NCBI RefSeq assembly: GCF_901000735.1
Contig: NC_081549.1
Coordinates: 1,821,989 to 1,885,988 of the forward strand
DNA from: Corylus avellana
Taxonomy: Eukaryota > Streptophyta > Magnoliopsida > Fagales > Betulaceae
Direction: 5' to 3'
DNA: 64,000 nucleotides
Part shown: in pieces, positions 49,201 to 60,743 of the stretch
Position numbering within the stretch: position 1 is the stretch's first letter
How the letters are laid out: each line of letters begins with the position of its first letter
Made by a program: the position numbers and the translations under genes
Notes under the pieces: generated by a model
Database searches by the model: none
What the model was told of the DNA's origin: nothing
Seen by the model: the letters and a program-made list of their open reading frames with translations, nothing else

Positions 49201-50257
49201 GGCAAGCAAGTTAATTTCCCCATCAATCATATTTGAAAAAAAAATAAAAATCTACCGCTTCATGAAGATACCTTGAAGGTTTGACGATTCCACTAATACA
49301 GTCAAGTATCTGGATTTTTTTCTTCTTGGATGGAGCAAGGTGAACCAATCCGAGAATACTCTGTTGCCCATTACAAATTGAAAATGGAAAGAAGAGAAAC
49401 AGTTATCAGCAAAAGCTTAAATAAACTATTCCTGTCAAAAGAATCCAAACTGACAAACTCCCTCCCAGAACAACTGGAGGAAAAGACACAGCAACAATTG
49501 TTCCAAATGACAAAGTTAAGCCATTCCCAGTTGCTTAAAGGGAAATTATCTCTCTGTTTCACAATTTTTTTTTTTAAAAAAAATAAAACAAAAACAAAAT
49601 TTACGACAAAATCTAAACAGAAATATACACACACACAAAAAAAAGGAACATATTTTAATATACCTCAATTGCGTTCAAGGTGGCATTAAACAGAGTAGGA
49701 AGCGCTCGGCTCCCAACATACACATCCCCCTCCACTGACAAATGCTCGTAGCGAACTTCAATCTTAGGAACCTCAATCGACACCCTGCCACCAATCCGAA
49801 CCCACCAAATAAAACCTTAAATTCACAAACCCAGAAACAAAAAGGAAATCCAAACAAACAAAAAAAACGACAAGGAACAAGAAACGACAAGTGCGTACCT
49901 GTCAGTCCTTTCCTTGAGTCTCATAAGGAACTTTTCGTTGTCCTCCTCGACAGCCTTGAGAATACTCTCCATCAACCGGTTCTTGTCCTGGATCCCGAGC
50001 CTTGTCACGTCGATCTCGTCGTGCACAACCCTGCCATTTTGAAGGACCTGCCTCAGCACACCCTTCCTCAGCCGGTCATAGGTCGGTAGCCTTTCGATGG
50101 CAGCCCACCGGAGCTCCTCCTCATCGGTCTCCTGCCTGCCGCTCCGGTTGAACACGTCCGGCGGAGCCGTCCAGACCTCCCGGAAGCTCGTCGACGCCCA
50201 GCTTCTCCGGCTGCTCGTTGACCGGGAGAGATCATCTCCCGCCAAAGCCGACGCCAT
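40287..50257 (-). CDS. PDR-type full-size ABC transporter (ABCG subfamily), copy A
   Basis: Plasma-membrane ATP-driven exporter of the plant pleiotropic drug resistance group, with the reversed (NBD-TMD)x2 layout; substrates may be defence metabolites or hormones but cannot be read from sequence. Twenty exons join in frame to 1452 residues: 50257-49899, 49784-49664, 49360-49272, 49105-49021, 48921-48631, 48536-48446, 45782-44882, 44747-44587, 44491-44388, 44236-44071, 43979-43893, 43416-43280, 43128-42796, 42641-42351, 42242-42159, 41989-41856, 41752-41525, 41404-41233, 41102-40848, 40556-40287. NBD1 has Walker A GPPGAGKT (196-203), signature ISGGQ (335-339) and Walker B ALFMDE (355-360). NBD2 has GVSGAGKT (896-903), LSIEQ (1003-1007) and IIFMDE (1023-1028). 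Membrane segments follow each NBD (for example [19 protein letters not shown]). The N-terminus resembles PDR1-like proteins. Intron 6 carries the gene-bearing TIR element. All splice phases agree, so it is probably functional. Confidence 0.95.
46410..46749 (+). pseudogene. MAPKKK-like protein kinase fragment, broken (copy A)
   Basis: The fragment starts with a kinase N-lobe, [21 protein letters not shown] (glycine-rich loop, here altered to GKGTYSTV), then jumps within about 25 residues to the C-lobe end [14 protein letters not shown] and, in another frame, [13 protein letters not shown] plus a Pro/Ser tail (PPASPKSPL). The VAIK lysine, HRD catalytic loop and DFG motif are missing, so it cannot be an active kinase. 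The reading frame changes twice near 46560-46590; one shift is absent from copy B, so it arose after duplication. Similarity is to plant MEKK-like MAPKKKs. It sits inside the TIR element, antisense to ABCG-A, and was probably captured by it. Confidence 0.8.
46794..48130. repeat. Inner inverted-repeat element nested in the TIR element (copy A)
   Basis: The left arm (46794-47008) and right arm (47961-48130) are reverse complements with matching landmarks: TAAAGATTTTACC, TTTTACGAACTGA, GAGGTGGAACACACGTGGCT, TCTCTGGTTCATCT and CTCATCTTCCTCCACC. A second inverted pair, TCCCGCCACCGAATCCACAG (47011-47030) and its counterpart near 47843-47863, continues the symmetry. The centre is GC-rich and non-coding. 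This looks like an independent TIR transposon inserted next to the kinase fragment; no target duplication was identified. Confidence 0.65.
47203..47380. repeat. 51-bp minisatellite inside the TIR element (copy A)
   Basis: Units starting TCACCCCAAAATCCTTACCC and ending CGACACCCATCT plus an A run repeat at spacings of 51, 51 and 52 bases, giving three full units and a partial one. The copy B version (63375-63503) has one fewer full unit. The protein frame across it ([13 protein letters not shown] repeats) is a by-product. Confidence 0.9.
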
Positions 50258-51348
50258 TCCTTCCTCGCGTGATCTACAATATGCGCTTAAGCACTTATCT
50301 TACTGTGTCCAAAAGTGGGTTTCTTTTCTATACTTGCATACGTATGCAGTAGGGAAACAATAGTGACTACAACTACTTTATCTTTTTCTCAGTCTTGTTT
50401 CTCTGAATTTCCGTATGCTTGTGAAATACTTCTACCATGTATTCCCAGTTACCATCTGATCCAACACAAAAAATTTGTCCCAAAATGAACCTTGCTCTTG
50501 TAAACACCAACTCAGCCAACTCTGAAGCTTCTACTGAGTAGTGGATAAGAGATATAGGGTGCAGATGGTGGGAAATTTGGTGAGAAAGAAAGGAGTGGAT
50601 GGTGATTAGAAGGGAAGCAAAAATAGACGCGTTTGGGGATCAAAATGTAGCTCAAGTCGATTTCACTGAGCGTATATATATATATATATATATAGCTTTC
50701 ATGCAGTTGGCTAAAAGAAGAGGTTTTGTGGGTCAGTCGTATTAAACACCTTAAATATGAACAGAAATGACTCCTACAGTCCTACACGAGAACTATTTAA
50801 GGTGTTTAATCCGACTGACCCACAAAACCTCTTCTTTTAGCCAACTACATGGAAGCTTTCATGCTTTCAAATTTCAACAACCATATGGGTCAGTCGTATT
50901 AAACACCTTAAATATGAACAGAAAATGACAGTTCTACTTCGACCAGGTTTCTAGTGTGTACTTTTTTTTTTTGAAACAAAGGTAAACATGTGAAAAATAA
51001 ATTTTTTTTAAATAATATTATTTAAAAAAGTGGGTGAGAAATACATGCTACCAAACAAAATGATTTTGACTTAAGTAGGTAAAAAAAACTATTTCATAAT
51101 TTTTTCAACCATACAGATACAGATTTAATGTCATGAAAAAATTATAACTAAATCTTAACCGTTAGAAAAAAAAAAAAAAAATACAACAATATGCTGTATT
51201 TTTCTTTTAAAACAATTAATCCATTTTCTTTATATATATACTTACTTTTAACTTGCTAAGAAACACGTTACACTTCCATATTTTCTCTTTTACCACTAAG
51301 GAAATGAGGATAGTTCCAACAGTCGGTTTGTGAACATCAAATTAACAA
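50258..51348 (-). promoter_or_regulatory. ABCG-A promoter and 5' leader region
   Basis: Upstream of the ABCG-A start codon and ending at the duplication junction. It contains a TA microsatellite (50674-50693), a long hairpin (50694-50857) and a third, direct copy of part of the hairpin arm. From 50940 to 51348 it is AT-rich with homopolymer runs. The core promoter was not located. Confidence 0.5.
50694..50857. repeat. 64-bp inverted repeat (hairpin) in the ABCG-A promoter
   Basis: The arm at 50694-50757 and the arm at 50794-50857 are nearly perfect reverse complements (for example GAGGTTTTGTGGGTCAGTCG against its complement, with only a few mismatches and no obvious gap), with a 36-base loop. 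A direct copy of the inner arm plus loop start (GGGTCAGTCGTATTAAACAC, then CTTAAATATGAACAG) recurs at 50888-50930. A transcript would form a stable long stem. It could be a recent inverted duplication or a small-RNA source. Confidence 0.85.
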
Positions 51349-52065
51349 GTTGCAACTTTATTGAGAGATTAAGGAACTTGTTTGTTTCATTTTTTACTGT
51401 TTGTTTGTATTTTCACACAGTTGTTTTCGTTTTGATTTTATTGTTGGGAAGCTCACTCCTTTTCAGTTTTTTTGTTGTTTTTATTTAAGATTTCCCACTC
51501 TCTCTTCCTTCTGAATTAGTGTGGACATGACAATCCCTTACAAGTCTTTTCCTGAATTCAAGTAGGAAAAAAAAAAAAAGATTACCTTTGTAGGCGAAAT
51601 AGTTATTTCATTAAGGAAAAAAAAAAAAATACTTGGAATAAAAGAATGGTGTTTGAATATATGATAAGGATCAAATAGTAGGAATAGCCATTTCATTCCA
51701 TATTCTCCCATTTTTAATGAAAGCTATTCATTCCTCTCATGAAATAGTTATTCCACGTAACAAACGAAACCTAAACGATTAAATTTATTTTTTTTATCGG
51801 CATAAATTTTTGAGATAAGTGATAATTTAACATAATCAAAGCAGATGTCTCGAATTTGAATCCTAACTCTACACATGAAAGTGAAGATAGTGTCAAAGTA
51901 TTTACTCTTTTTTTATTTTGCTTAAACTTAGGAATAAGCGGCAGTTTAATAAAGCCCACTAATTCAGCATTTTGAACAGGAAAGTTAACCAATTAACCGG
52001 TTATAAACTAATAATTTCCTTCTCAAAGTTTACAATAAAAAAAGAAAAAAAAAATGCAATCTGAC

Positions 52066-52987
52066 CTCTTCGTGCACCCAAACTAGATCAGCAAGAAACT
52101 TCTTGTGCTCATCAGGAACTGCCTTAACCAAATCTGCCCCACAATTAAGTTCAGAAATTTAGCACAATGAAACAACAGCAGTAGCAGTAATTGTAAGAGC
52201 CTGTTTGAAAACCACCAAAAGGTTCACCGAAGTGCAAACTTCTGTGCCGACTATTTGGCACGTTGGGCCGCAACCAGATCTCACTCTGGCAGCATTCCCT
52301 TTTCCTCTTCTCCTTTCAATTCTTCTACGATTGTTAGCGGAGAGGAACATATTCTTTCTGTTTGTTTGTTGTAGTTTTGCGGGTTTGTAACGTACTTATA
52401 ATAAAAAAAAAAAAAAAAAATATCAGACAACTAGAAACAAAATCAGGCCCAGTACCAGCAGACCCATGAGGAACACCATTGGACTCAAAAGTAGGCCCAG
52501 CATCGTAGACCGAGCCCATGAACTCTATCCCATATGCATCGAACCTATCCTTGGTAGTCCCGCCCCACATCCTCCCTTGCAAGTGCATATCCTCGTACCC
52601 ATTTCCATTGAACCCCCCTTCTCGCTCCTCGTTCCCCTCGTACTCCGTCCACGCCTCCGAGAACTCGAACCCCTCGTCCGGAGGACGAGACAGGACTCCG
52701 AGGAATGCGGCAAAAGCGAACTCGTGGTTGCCGCTGAGGAACACGTGGGTCTGGTCCGGGTACGTTGTGGGCAGGCAAATGAGGAAGTCGATGACCTGGC
52801 GGGTGTGTGGCCCACGGTCGCAGTAGTCGCCGAGGAAGATGATGAGCGCGGTCTTGAAGTCCTGTGGGTCGATTTGGGACTGGAGGTTGGACCAGAGTCT
52901 TTGGACTTTGTTTATGTGGCCGTGGATGTCGCCAATGCAGCACACCACTTTGGGCTTGGTGCTGGGTTCTGATCGTGGGTCTGACAT
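52066..52987 (-). pseudogene. RLPH2-type phosphatase, 3'-truncated copy C
   Basis: Only exon 1 (52987-52456) and exon 2 (52133-52066) are present. Exons 3 and 4, which carry the VHAGL and GHHG metal-binding motifs, are absent because the duplication junction lies at 51349 in what was intron 2. Exon 1 is still open and has GDIHG, GDYCDRG and GNHE. I count 10 amino-acid differences from copy B in 177 residues, including Trp to Gly and Tyr to Asn at otherwise conserved places, which suggests relaxed constraint. Intron 1 has gained a LINE tail. The promoter region matches that of copy B, so a truncated transcript running toward ABCG-A is possible, but an active enzyme is not expected. Confidence 0.88.
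52219..52421 (+). mobile_element. 5'-truncated LINE insertion in RLPH2-C intron 1
   Basis: The inserted + strand sequence encodes CADYLARWAATRSHSGS and runs to a stop at about 52374-52376, resembling the C-terminal end of the RNase H domain of plant LINEs (ADxLA motif). It ends in a short 3' region and an 18-base A run at 52403-52420. The matching intron of RLPH2-B (around 38733) lacks it; about 30 bases present there (from ATCAAACACC) are missing here, so insertion came with a small deletion. Confidence 0.7.
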
Positions 52988-53980
52988 TTCTCTCTCAGCC
53001 ACGAAAGTGGGTTTGCAAAGCTCTACAACCAGAAGATGTTTTCTTCGGACGTCTGAGAATGGAGGAGATGAACGAGGATGTTTGGCTTTCTGCAAATAAT
53101 ATGACTACACCCACCCAACACGCCTTCTTCTCACGCAACTTTTTGTTTTTTTGTTTTTTGCTTTTTAAAGGAAACTGACGTGGCATTGACTGCAATTTTA
53201 ACTTGTTTTGATTTGTTTTAATAATTATAAATTTATAATGGAATCAATTATGAGATTTTATGAAATGGAATCAAATCCATTGCATGCGATCATTCTTCTA
53301 TTCATGACGATGAATCGATGAGTCACATTTTTGACAAGCAAAAGTGGTTTGATGTATTTAAATATTATTTCTGGTAGTTTGGTGGTATAAATGAAAAAAA
53401 AAAAAAAATGGTAGTGTCATGGTGGTACCTGCATTTTCTTTTTTTTTTTTTAAAAAAAAAAAATCTAATTTCTACCTAATTGCTTTGGAGGAAATTTCCT
53501 TCAAACATTGATTTTTTAAAAATCCAATCATGTTGAACGACACTAATTACTCATTAGAATAGGTTAAAGTAAATTTTCTCCAAACCAATTTAAAAAAAAT
53601 TTGTGTCTATATATAATATAACGTGAATTACAATGGATAATCTTAGGATTATAAAGGATAATCTTAAGATCTACGTGACAAAGGGATTTAATGCAGAGAA
53701 AACACTCTTCTCAATGTCTTTAGACTTTATATAAGATTACAGTTATTGTCTTTGTACAGTATTTTGCTTGTCTACTGTACAGTCTGCACTGCAGGAGCAG
53801 GACAATATAGCCGCTTTTATGGAGAAGCATGAACAAAAGAATAGAAATACGCTAGAAGAAAAAAGGGCAAAAAAAAAAAAAAGGAAGTTGACTGTTTTTT
53901 TGTTTCCCGGTTTATAACTACTACACGGTTGCTTTCCTATTGTGTATATAGTTGTGAGACTACTGTGTAACTGAAGCTGG
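52988..53980. other. Spacer between RLPH2-C promoter and ABCG-B 3' end
   Basis: Homologous along its length to 39326-40286, with differences mostly in A and T run lengths. No gene was recognised. Confidence 0.65.
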
Positions 53981-56900
53981 TTATCTCCTTTGGAAGTTGA
54001 GGAACTTGATGCCATAAGCAAAGACAAAGAAGAAGAGAAGAACCCAGCCGACATGGGCCACGGCAACGGCTGGAAGGAAGTCATAATCAAAACCCAAGCC
54101 CCTTTTAAGCAACATCTTCAGTGGCACGTTACCTATTCCAGGTACCTCAACGACACCATTTTTGTCGCCCACTTGAGATGTCACAAGGCCATATAGTGTC
54201 CAAGCCACCGGAGAAGCCCAGTAGTACCACCTCCACCAAATGGGGATTTGCTGCAATGTGCAGACTACCGTTAGTTTTGTATGCAAAGTGAAATTTTAAG
54301 CGTACGTTTGACCTGCAATTTTGAGGCAAAACACGCGTTTTTAAACAAAACCACGGAAAGTTAGTTGTTTTAGAAGTGTGTTCAAAAAACGTGGTGGTTT
54401 GAACGCACAATATGCAAGTGGGTGTATTTTTTAAGACATGATTTTATCTAACGCTTAGCCATTTTTAGGGAAAATCATAAATCATCAAATGGTGAGATAC
54501 GTGAGGGCAGTATGCAACACAGATTGAGTTTGAATAACATACCGGCCTGGGAATGAGAAAACCAGAGAACAAGTTCCAAAAACCGAGGAAGAACGACATA
54601 CAAATGGCGGCAATTTGGTGGCTCGGCGTCAGTGCAACAAGCATCATTCCATACATTGTGTGGTAGACAAAACACATAAATATGCAGTAATAGAACCACA
54701 AGAATTTGGCTGCCTTCCACTCAAACCCAATCATGGAGTAAAGAAGAAGAGTGTAAACAAAAGTCTGAATTGCAACGTAAACTGTCTCTATGGCCACCTG
54801 CATAATTAGTAGAGTATTAAAAAGTGTAGTTGTGTAATAGAGTTTCATTATTTGCAAGATATATTCTGTTTTCACAGTTTTGGGATTAAAGCCCTACAAG
54901 AAAAGAGAAGAATTGCATAAAAGTTACCTGAGCGAATGCATAAGCCAGAGGAGAATACATCCCTACTGCTCTTTCACGGTAGAAAACTGTTCTTTCAATG
55001 GCAACAATAGCCTGCACTGCATAAGTATTGGTGGCTCCAAGGAAAAGCACAGCAGTAAACATGGCTCCCAAAAGATTGATCAAATCTTGTTGTTTGTCAC
55101 TGTTAACAAAATATTAGAGTTAACATCTGAGACAAATGGCAATGAATATGAAGATAAAACAGGGGAGCTCCCATTCAATCAGTAGAGATCACTTTCTAAA
55201 CTAAAATCTCAAGACTTACGTCTTTTGTCCTTTGTTCCAGAAGATGAGACCAAATAATGTACCAATGACAATAGTCATGAAGAACCGAATGGCATTGTAC
55301 TGAGGGTTTCTCCAGTAAGACCAATGTTGTTTCCAGAAACAAGCTTTGCACTGAACAGGAAAAGATTTGGAGTATTTGGTTTGGAAATAGAGGTCCTTGG
55401 AGCCTGGGACTGGAGAACTTAGATCTTTGATGAGTTCCTGAGTCCTCCTGAAAGACCATCAAGAGAGAAATGAGAATCACAAAATATAAAAAAATCCCGC
55501 GAAAGTAAGAAAGCAACCTTCTTCAAAATAATCATATGATTAGAACTTACTGATAAAGTGAGGAGTTGACATAAATTTCTGCAAAATCAACATCAAGTTG
55601 AGCCTCAACTGTAGGAGCAGTGACTTCAAGCGTCCATGTAGCAGGGTTGTAACCATCCTTGATCTTAGGCACTCCTGAAACAGCCTGGCATAGGTTATAG
55701 ACATTAGTCAATGCCTAGCAAACTCTTGCTAGTCAACCCTAAGGGGAAAATCTAATGAAATGGAAGTCATTTGTTTAAATCTCCCTAGTTTGAATTTAAT
55801 GAAATTAGACATATTGATCAACTCTAAAAAAAAGCATGGAACAGATACTCACTTCGAAATATTCAATTAGCTTGTGAGAATGGTGACCAAGAGGTCCAGC
55901 ATAAATGACTTGCCCTCCTCTTTTCATCAGCAGTAGCTGCATCAAGCACAATGTCAAAGTTGAAAACACATGTTGTAACAAAGATGCATAAAAAATATAG
56001 AATAACAAACTTTAACACCGAAGTTAAGAAAATGGAGCAGCACCTCATCAAAAGCTTCAAAAATGTCTATGCTAGGCTGGTGGATTGTGCATACAACAGT
56101 TCTCCCAGTATCCACTGTATTTCTCACTGTACGCATAACAATAGCAGCAGCTCTGGCATCCAGACCAGATGTTGGTTCATCCATGAAGATGATAGAAGGG
56201 TTAGCAACCAGCTCCACAGCTATTGTCAGCCTCTTCCTTTGTTCTGTTGAAAGACCATCTATTCCTGGAAGGCCGACTAGCGCGTTTCTCAGGGGTTTAA
56301 GCTCAACCAATTCCATAACTTCTTCCACAAACATCTGTACCACAAATAGAAATTAAAATAAGAATTCAGAAAACGCACACTCAGAACTTGGATCCTTATA
56401 GGAATCCAAAACTTTAGGTGAGTAGAAACAAATGAATCTTAAAGGTCTAGAATGATACTGATTCTAGCTAGAAGACCGTTCAACATACAATACATACCTT
56501 TCGCGTTTCTGTCTTTACATCTGCAGAGAGACGGAGCCAAGCTGAATATAGAACAGATTCATAGATAGTAACATGTGGTGAATGAATGTCATTCTGTTCA
56601 CAGTAACCGCTAACCCGGGCAAATGTTGCTTGGTTTTTAGGATAACCAGAGATGGTAATGGTTCCGTCGGTGTATCCACCGGTCTTTCTTCCTGCTAACA
56701 CGTCCATAAGGGTCGTCTTCCCAGCACCACTGACACCGACAAGTGCTGTCAATACGCCTGGTCTAAGAGCACCGCTAACATCTCTTAACAATTGAAGACG
56801 ATCTTCTTCAATCCCTTGACTCTTCATTTCCTGGTAGGAAAGGCCAAATTGTTACCTCGTTGTTTGGAGATTAAGAAGAATTTTGACAAGAACTTGTATT

Positions 56901-59478
56901 GGCATTTGATAGTTAACAATGTCAATGAAAACCTGAATTTATTTGGCAGAGAATGAAAAGTTTTTAAAATGAGCGACTTACAGCAGGCATATCCACATAG
57001 TAGTTCATATGGTTAAACGCAAGCGAAAGGGGTTGGAAGGGCAAAACCATTCCTCTTCTTGGGGCATTATCTGAGGCACCAACAATTTCTGAAGAACTTC
57101 TCACGGCCATATCAATACCTGTAATTGTTTCACAAAAAGGATAGGCATATTGAAGAAGATGATTAACACCTCTTAACCATTGAAACAAGCATGTAAGCTT
57201 TTTTCTCCTGAATACTTTGTAGGGCCTTGAAGTTTATTTTCTTAAGCCAAAACCAGATTTTTTGTTAACTAACAAAACCTTTGTCTTTTCCATTCTTCTC
57301 AAATATACATGTCATGGGACATATTTCAGGCTCTTTTTCTTTTTCTTTTTTTCATTATTTTCCTTCTCTAGAGGAAGGGAAAAAAAAACATTGATGCAGG
57401 TAGCTAGGAATATTTCTGAGTTTAACATGGTTGTTCAAAATTATGACATGGTTGTTAGAAAACAACATTAAAATTTCTACTTCTCTAATTGAAATAGAAT
57501 TACTGATGAGCTAATTTTAACTAAATGCCAGCAGAAGCGGAGAAATGAGGGAACCATTAATATAGAAGGGGAAAGGTAAAGGATAAAACCTTCTGTTCTA
57601 TGCTTTCCAGAGGATGACTTCTCATTCTTCTTGTCATTTTCTTCATCAGCAATGACAGCTTTTGAATCACCCAAAGCTGAAATTTATTTCCACAAAAGGG
57701 TTTGTCAACTAGGAATTTCCTTTTTATGAATGAAAACTCTGAGTAGAAATAAGAATAGATAACTTACGATTCAGGAAAGTCAATGCTGCAATAAATAACA
57801 GGTTGAAGAGAAGTGAGAATCCAAAGAGCGCTCCAATACAAATCCAAAACCAATAATCATCGGTAAAGAAGCCTCTGGACTTGAGAAGGACTTCTCCAAC
57901 TGTAGCTGCCTTAATACTGGGGTCTGTATTGGGCTGCAATAGATAAAAGTTTTGGATAATTTTCATGATGACTATGGAGTCAGAACTGCATAATTTGAGT
58001 TTATATTTGCATATGCATGTAAGAAATGTAGGTGCATTTCCAAAATCAACAAATGAAGACAATTAGACCGTGAAGATATCTTACCTTGCTCCATCTTTTA
58101 TCAAGAAATTCATTCATAACAATGGCATTCTGTCCATACATCATAGGAGAACTATAATAGGCCCATATCATCCATGGTTCAATGTCATCTACAGGCACAA
58201 AATGAAGAGTCAAAATTTGATATCAAATAAATTAATGTTTGAATTATACTGACAGCCAGATTGGAAAGAAATGAATTAATTACTTCTGGAAACAATGAAC
58301 CCTCCAAGCACAAAAACCAATAGCAAGGCAAAGGTACCCAGCCAAGTTGCAACAACTTGTGTTCTTCCAAGTGCAGCAATGAACCGAAAGAGAGACAATG
58401 CCATTTGATGTACTCCAAAGAATGCCAAGAACTGTCGGAAAAACCTGAAGTAATGAAGGAAGAAATGTGTTAATGAAAGAAACATTGACTAAACCCCATG
58501 AGTTTGATACATAAAATTCCAGTATCTAGTAAGTAGGGAATCAGATTTCCATAGACAAGAAATCAAAGCCCATTTACCTGCTAGGAGCCGGAGCAAATCC
58601 AATTGGGTAGTATGTAAGAATGAGCCATATTCCTGATTCCATTAATGATAGAGGGATCCTAAGGACCCAGATGGGTAAGCCAAAAGCCCATGCAGGATAG
58701 AACAAGAAATCCCTCTGTTTATAGAAGACAGGAAGCCTGAAAACAGTCATTGCCAGTTCTGCCACTCCATTGAACATCACATTAACCAGACTGAAGAATA
58801 GTGCTCCAAAAAATTTTCCTCCATCTATTACAGTTCCAACCGACATTTCGGTCCTAATGAAAACTGTTAAGGCAATTATGGACATGATTGTTATCTGGGT
58901 AGTCTTGAATATATACACAAAAGAATTACGCTTCATTAGCAGCCACTCTCTTGAAAAGCAAGCCTTGAATAGTTCCATATTTGAAATACCATACTTCTCT
59001 GTCACCAGAGCAGCTGGGTGGGTTCTGGATCTGTCATAAGGAACACTAAGATCAGCTGCAAGCTGTTGGCCAATGTGGAAAGAGCTGAAGGCCTGTGCAA
59101 ATTCGGGAACTGAGATGTATCTGTGAGGTTGGTTCTTCTTGAACCAATATTGTTCTTGATCCTTCTTGGAGGTTACTTCTTGCAAGAAGTCAGCAACCCC
59201 TTTCCTTTCTGGGCATTTGAAACCCATGTACTCAAAGAAATCGAGGACATTTTCTCTTGGACCTTGGTACACAACCTGACCATCTGAAAGTAGGATAAGG
59301 TCATCAAAGAGATCAAATGTCTCTGGTGCTGGCTGCAGAAGAGAAATGACCATCGTCACTTCCATTATATGAACCATTTGCCTCATGAACTTGCATATCT
59401 GGAATGTGGTAGAACTGTCCAGCCCCGTTGATATTTCATCCATAAAAAGAGCCTTTGCTGGTCCGACCAACATCTCCC
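53981..59478 (-). CDS. PDR-type ABC transporter (ABCG), copy B, exons 7-20 only
   Basis: Fourteen exons match copy A one for one and keep the same lengths and phases: 59478-58578, 58444-58284, 58188-58085, 57933-57768, 57676-57590, 57118-56982, 56830-56498, 56334-56044, 55936-55853, 55684-55551, 55447-55220, 55099-54928, 54797-54543, 54250-53981. This covers Walker B of NBD1 onward, both membrane domains and a complete NBD2 ([19 protein letters not shown]). The NBD2 signature region reads LSTEQ where copy A has LSIEQ; Thr is the form usual in PDR proteins. The C-terminus differs in the exon 20 segment [14 protein letters not shown] (copy [15 protein letters not shown]). No frameshift or stop was seen. 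Exons 1-6 should lie beyond 64000, past an intron swollen by the TIR element and the LTR retrotransposon to more than 4.5 kb. Confidence 0.93.
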
Positions 59479-60082
59479 CTGCACCCCCATTATAATAAAA
59501 CAATCACGCTGGTAATGTATAATTACAAATGCTTCTTCTGCACCAGCATCATTCTAATTGTTTGTTAATTAATTACTGTTAAGATTTAATTAAATAAATT
59601 AACTTAAATCAAAAATAATTTAATTTCGAGTCTATATGTTATAATATACATATACATTACATTCATCACACACATATGTATATACATATCCACAAACCCG
59701 CTCATTTACATACAAAAACACATATTTATATCAAGACTCTTAATTATAATAATTCAAATTATTTATATTATATGACGGAGATAACCTATTTTAAAATTTA
59801 GCTCCCCAAACTATCAGTCATTTGAGATTTAGCCTCTAATATTCAAAAAGTAATAAAGTAACCTCTCAAACTACCAACCAGTTGCAATTTAGCCACTTTG
59901 TTAGTTATCACCGTCAAATAGGATGGAAAATTCAATATGACATCGGCTTGGAAAAGTTAAGTTACTAAAATGCCCTTTAAAAAATCAATTTTAAAAAGGG
60001 GTTTAAGAAACGAGGTCGTTTTCACTCTTGTCCCTATTGTTTCTTCGTTTTCACTGTGTGTTTCCGTGCTTGTTCGGATTTC

Positions 60083-60462
60083 ATGGCGATGTGGCAAAGG
60101 TGGCGGGTTCTTGGCAAGGGAACATACGGCGCGGTGTTCTTGGTTGAACCATGGCTGAAACTCCGGCTTGCGATTGACCAACAGTTGCTGGGAATACCTC
60201 AAGGGCTCTCCGAGGATGGGAAGGACTTTCTGAGAAGTGTTTTGCAACGGACCCCTGTGAGAGGTGGACGGCCGAGATGCTTCTGAACCATCCTTTTGTT
60301 TCTAAGCCCATGTATGGGAAGACTCCTAAGTCGCCAGCATCTCCAAAAAGCCCTTTAAACCCGTTCTGTGATGGTCTGCCTCCGCCGGGTTGGTGCTCCT
60401 TTACGCCTAGTGATCAGAATTCAGAGCAATCGCTGGGTTCATCTGCTTCGTTACTTCGTTGA
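60083..60462 (+). pseudogene. MAPKKK-like protein kinase fragment, broken (copy B)
   Basis: Counterpart of 46410-46749. The glycine-rich loop is closer to consensus here (GKGTYGAVFLV), and the C-lobe segment [15 protein letters not shown] continues in one frame into LLNHPFV and a Pro/Ser tail, so only one frameshift separates the two halves. The central kinase core (VAIK lysine, HRD, DFG) is missing as in copy A. The shared deletion predates the tandem duplication; the additional frameshift in A postdates it. Confidence 0.8.
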
Positions 60463-60743
60463 GGAATGCTACACCTACGTAAAGATTTTACCAAAAGAAT
60501 TTTACGAACTGAGGTGGAACACACGTGGCTGAACTGTAGCATAAAAAACTAAAAAAAATTTGTCAGTTTTGTCTTCTTTCTCTCTCCCTCTTTTTCTTTC
60601 TCTGGTTCATCTCCTCCGAAACACACATCAAAATTTTTTTTTCCCTTCTTCTCTGTCTCTCCCACTCATCTTCCTCCACCAGCGGTCCCGCTACCGAATC
60701 CACAGTATTTAGCTTATTTACTAAAGAAATTTTTGTTCTTCAG

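Larger units (their letters stand above)
37858..51348. repeat. Tandem duplication unit 1 (about 13.5 kb)
   Basis: Collinear homology links this span to 51349 onward in the same orientation, covering RLPH2 exons 1-2, the intergenic spacer and the ABCG gene including the insertion in its intron 6. Offsets stay near 13.4-13.7 kb until the LTR insertion in unit 2. The left junction is visible at 51349, where homology to 37858 begins abruptly with TGCAACTTTATTGA. Confidence 0.85.

Noticed and set aside
52988..53095. Possible N-terminal extension of RLPH2-C, open for 36 codons before the chosen start
   Set aside because: Copies A and B have their start at the equivalent of 52987, and the extension is not open in the same frame in copy B.
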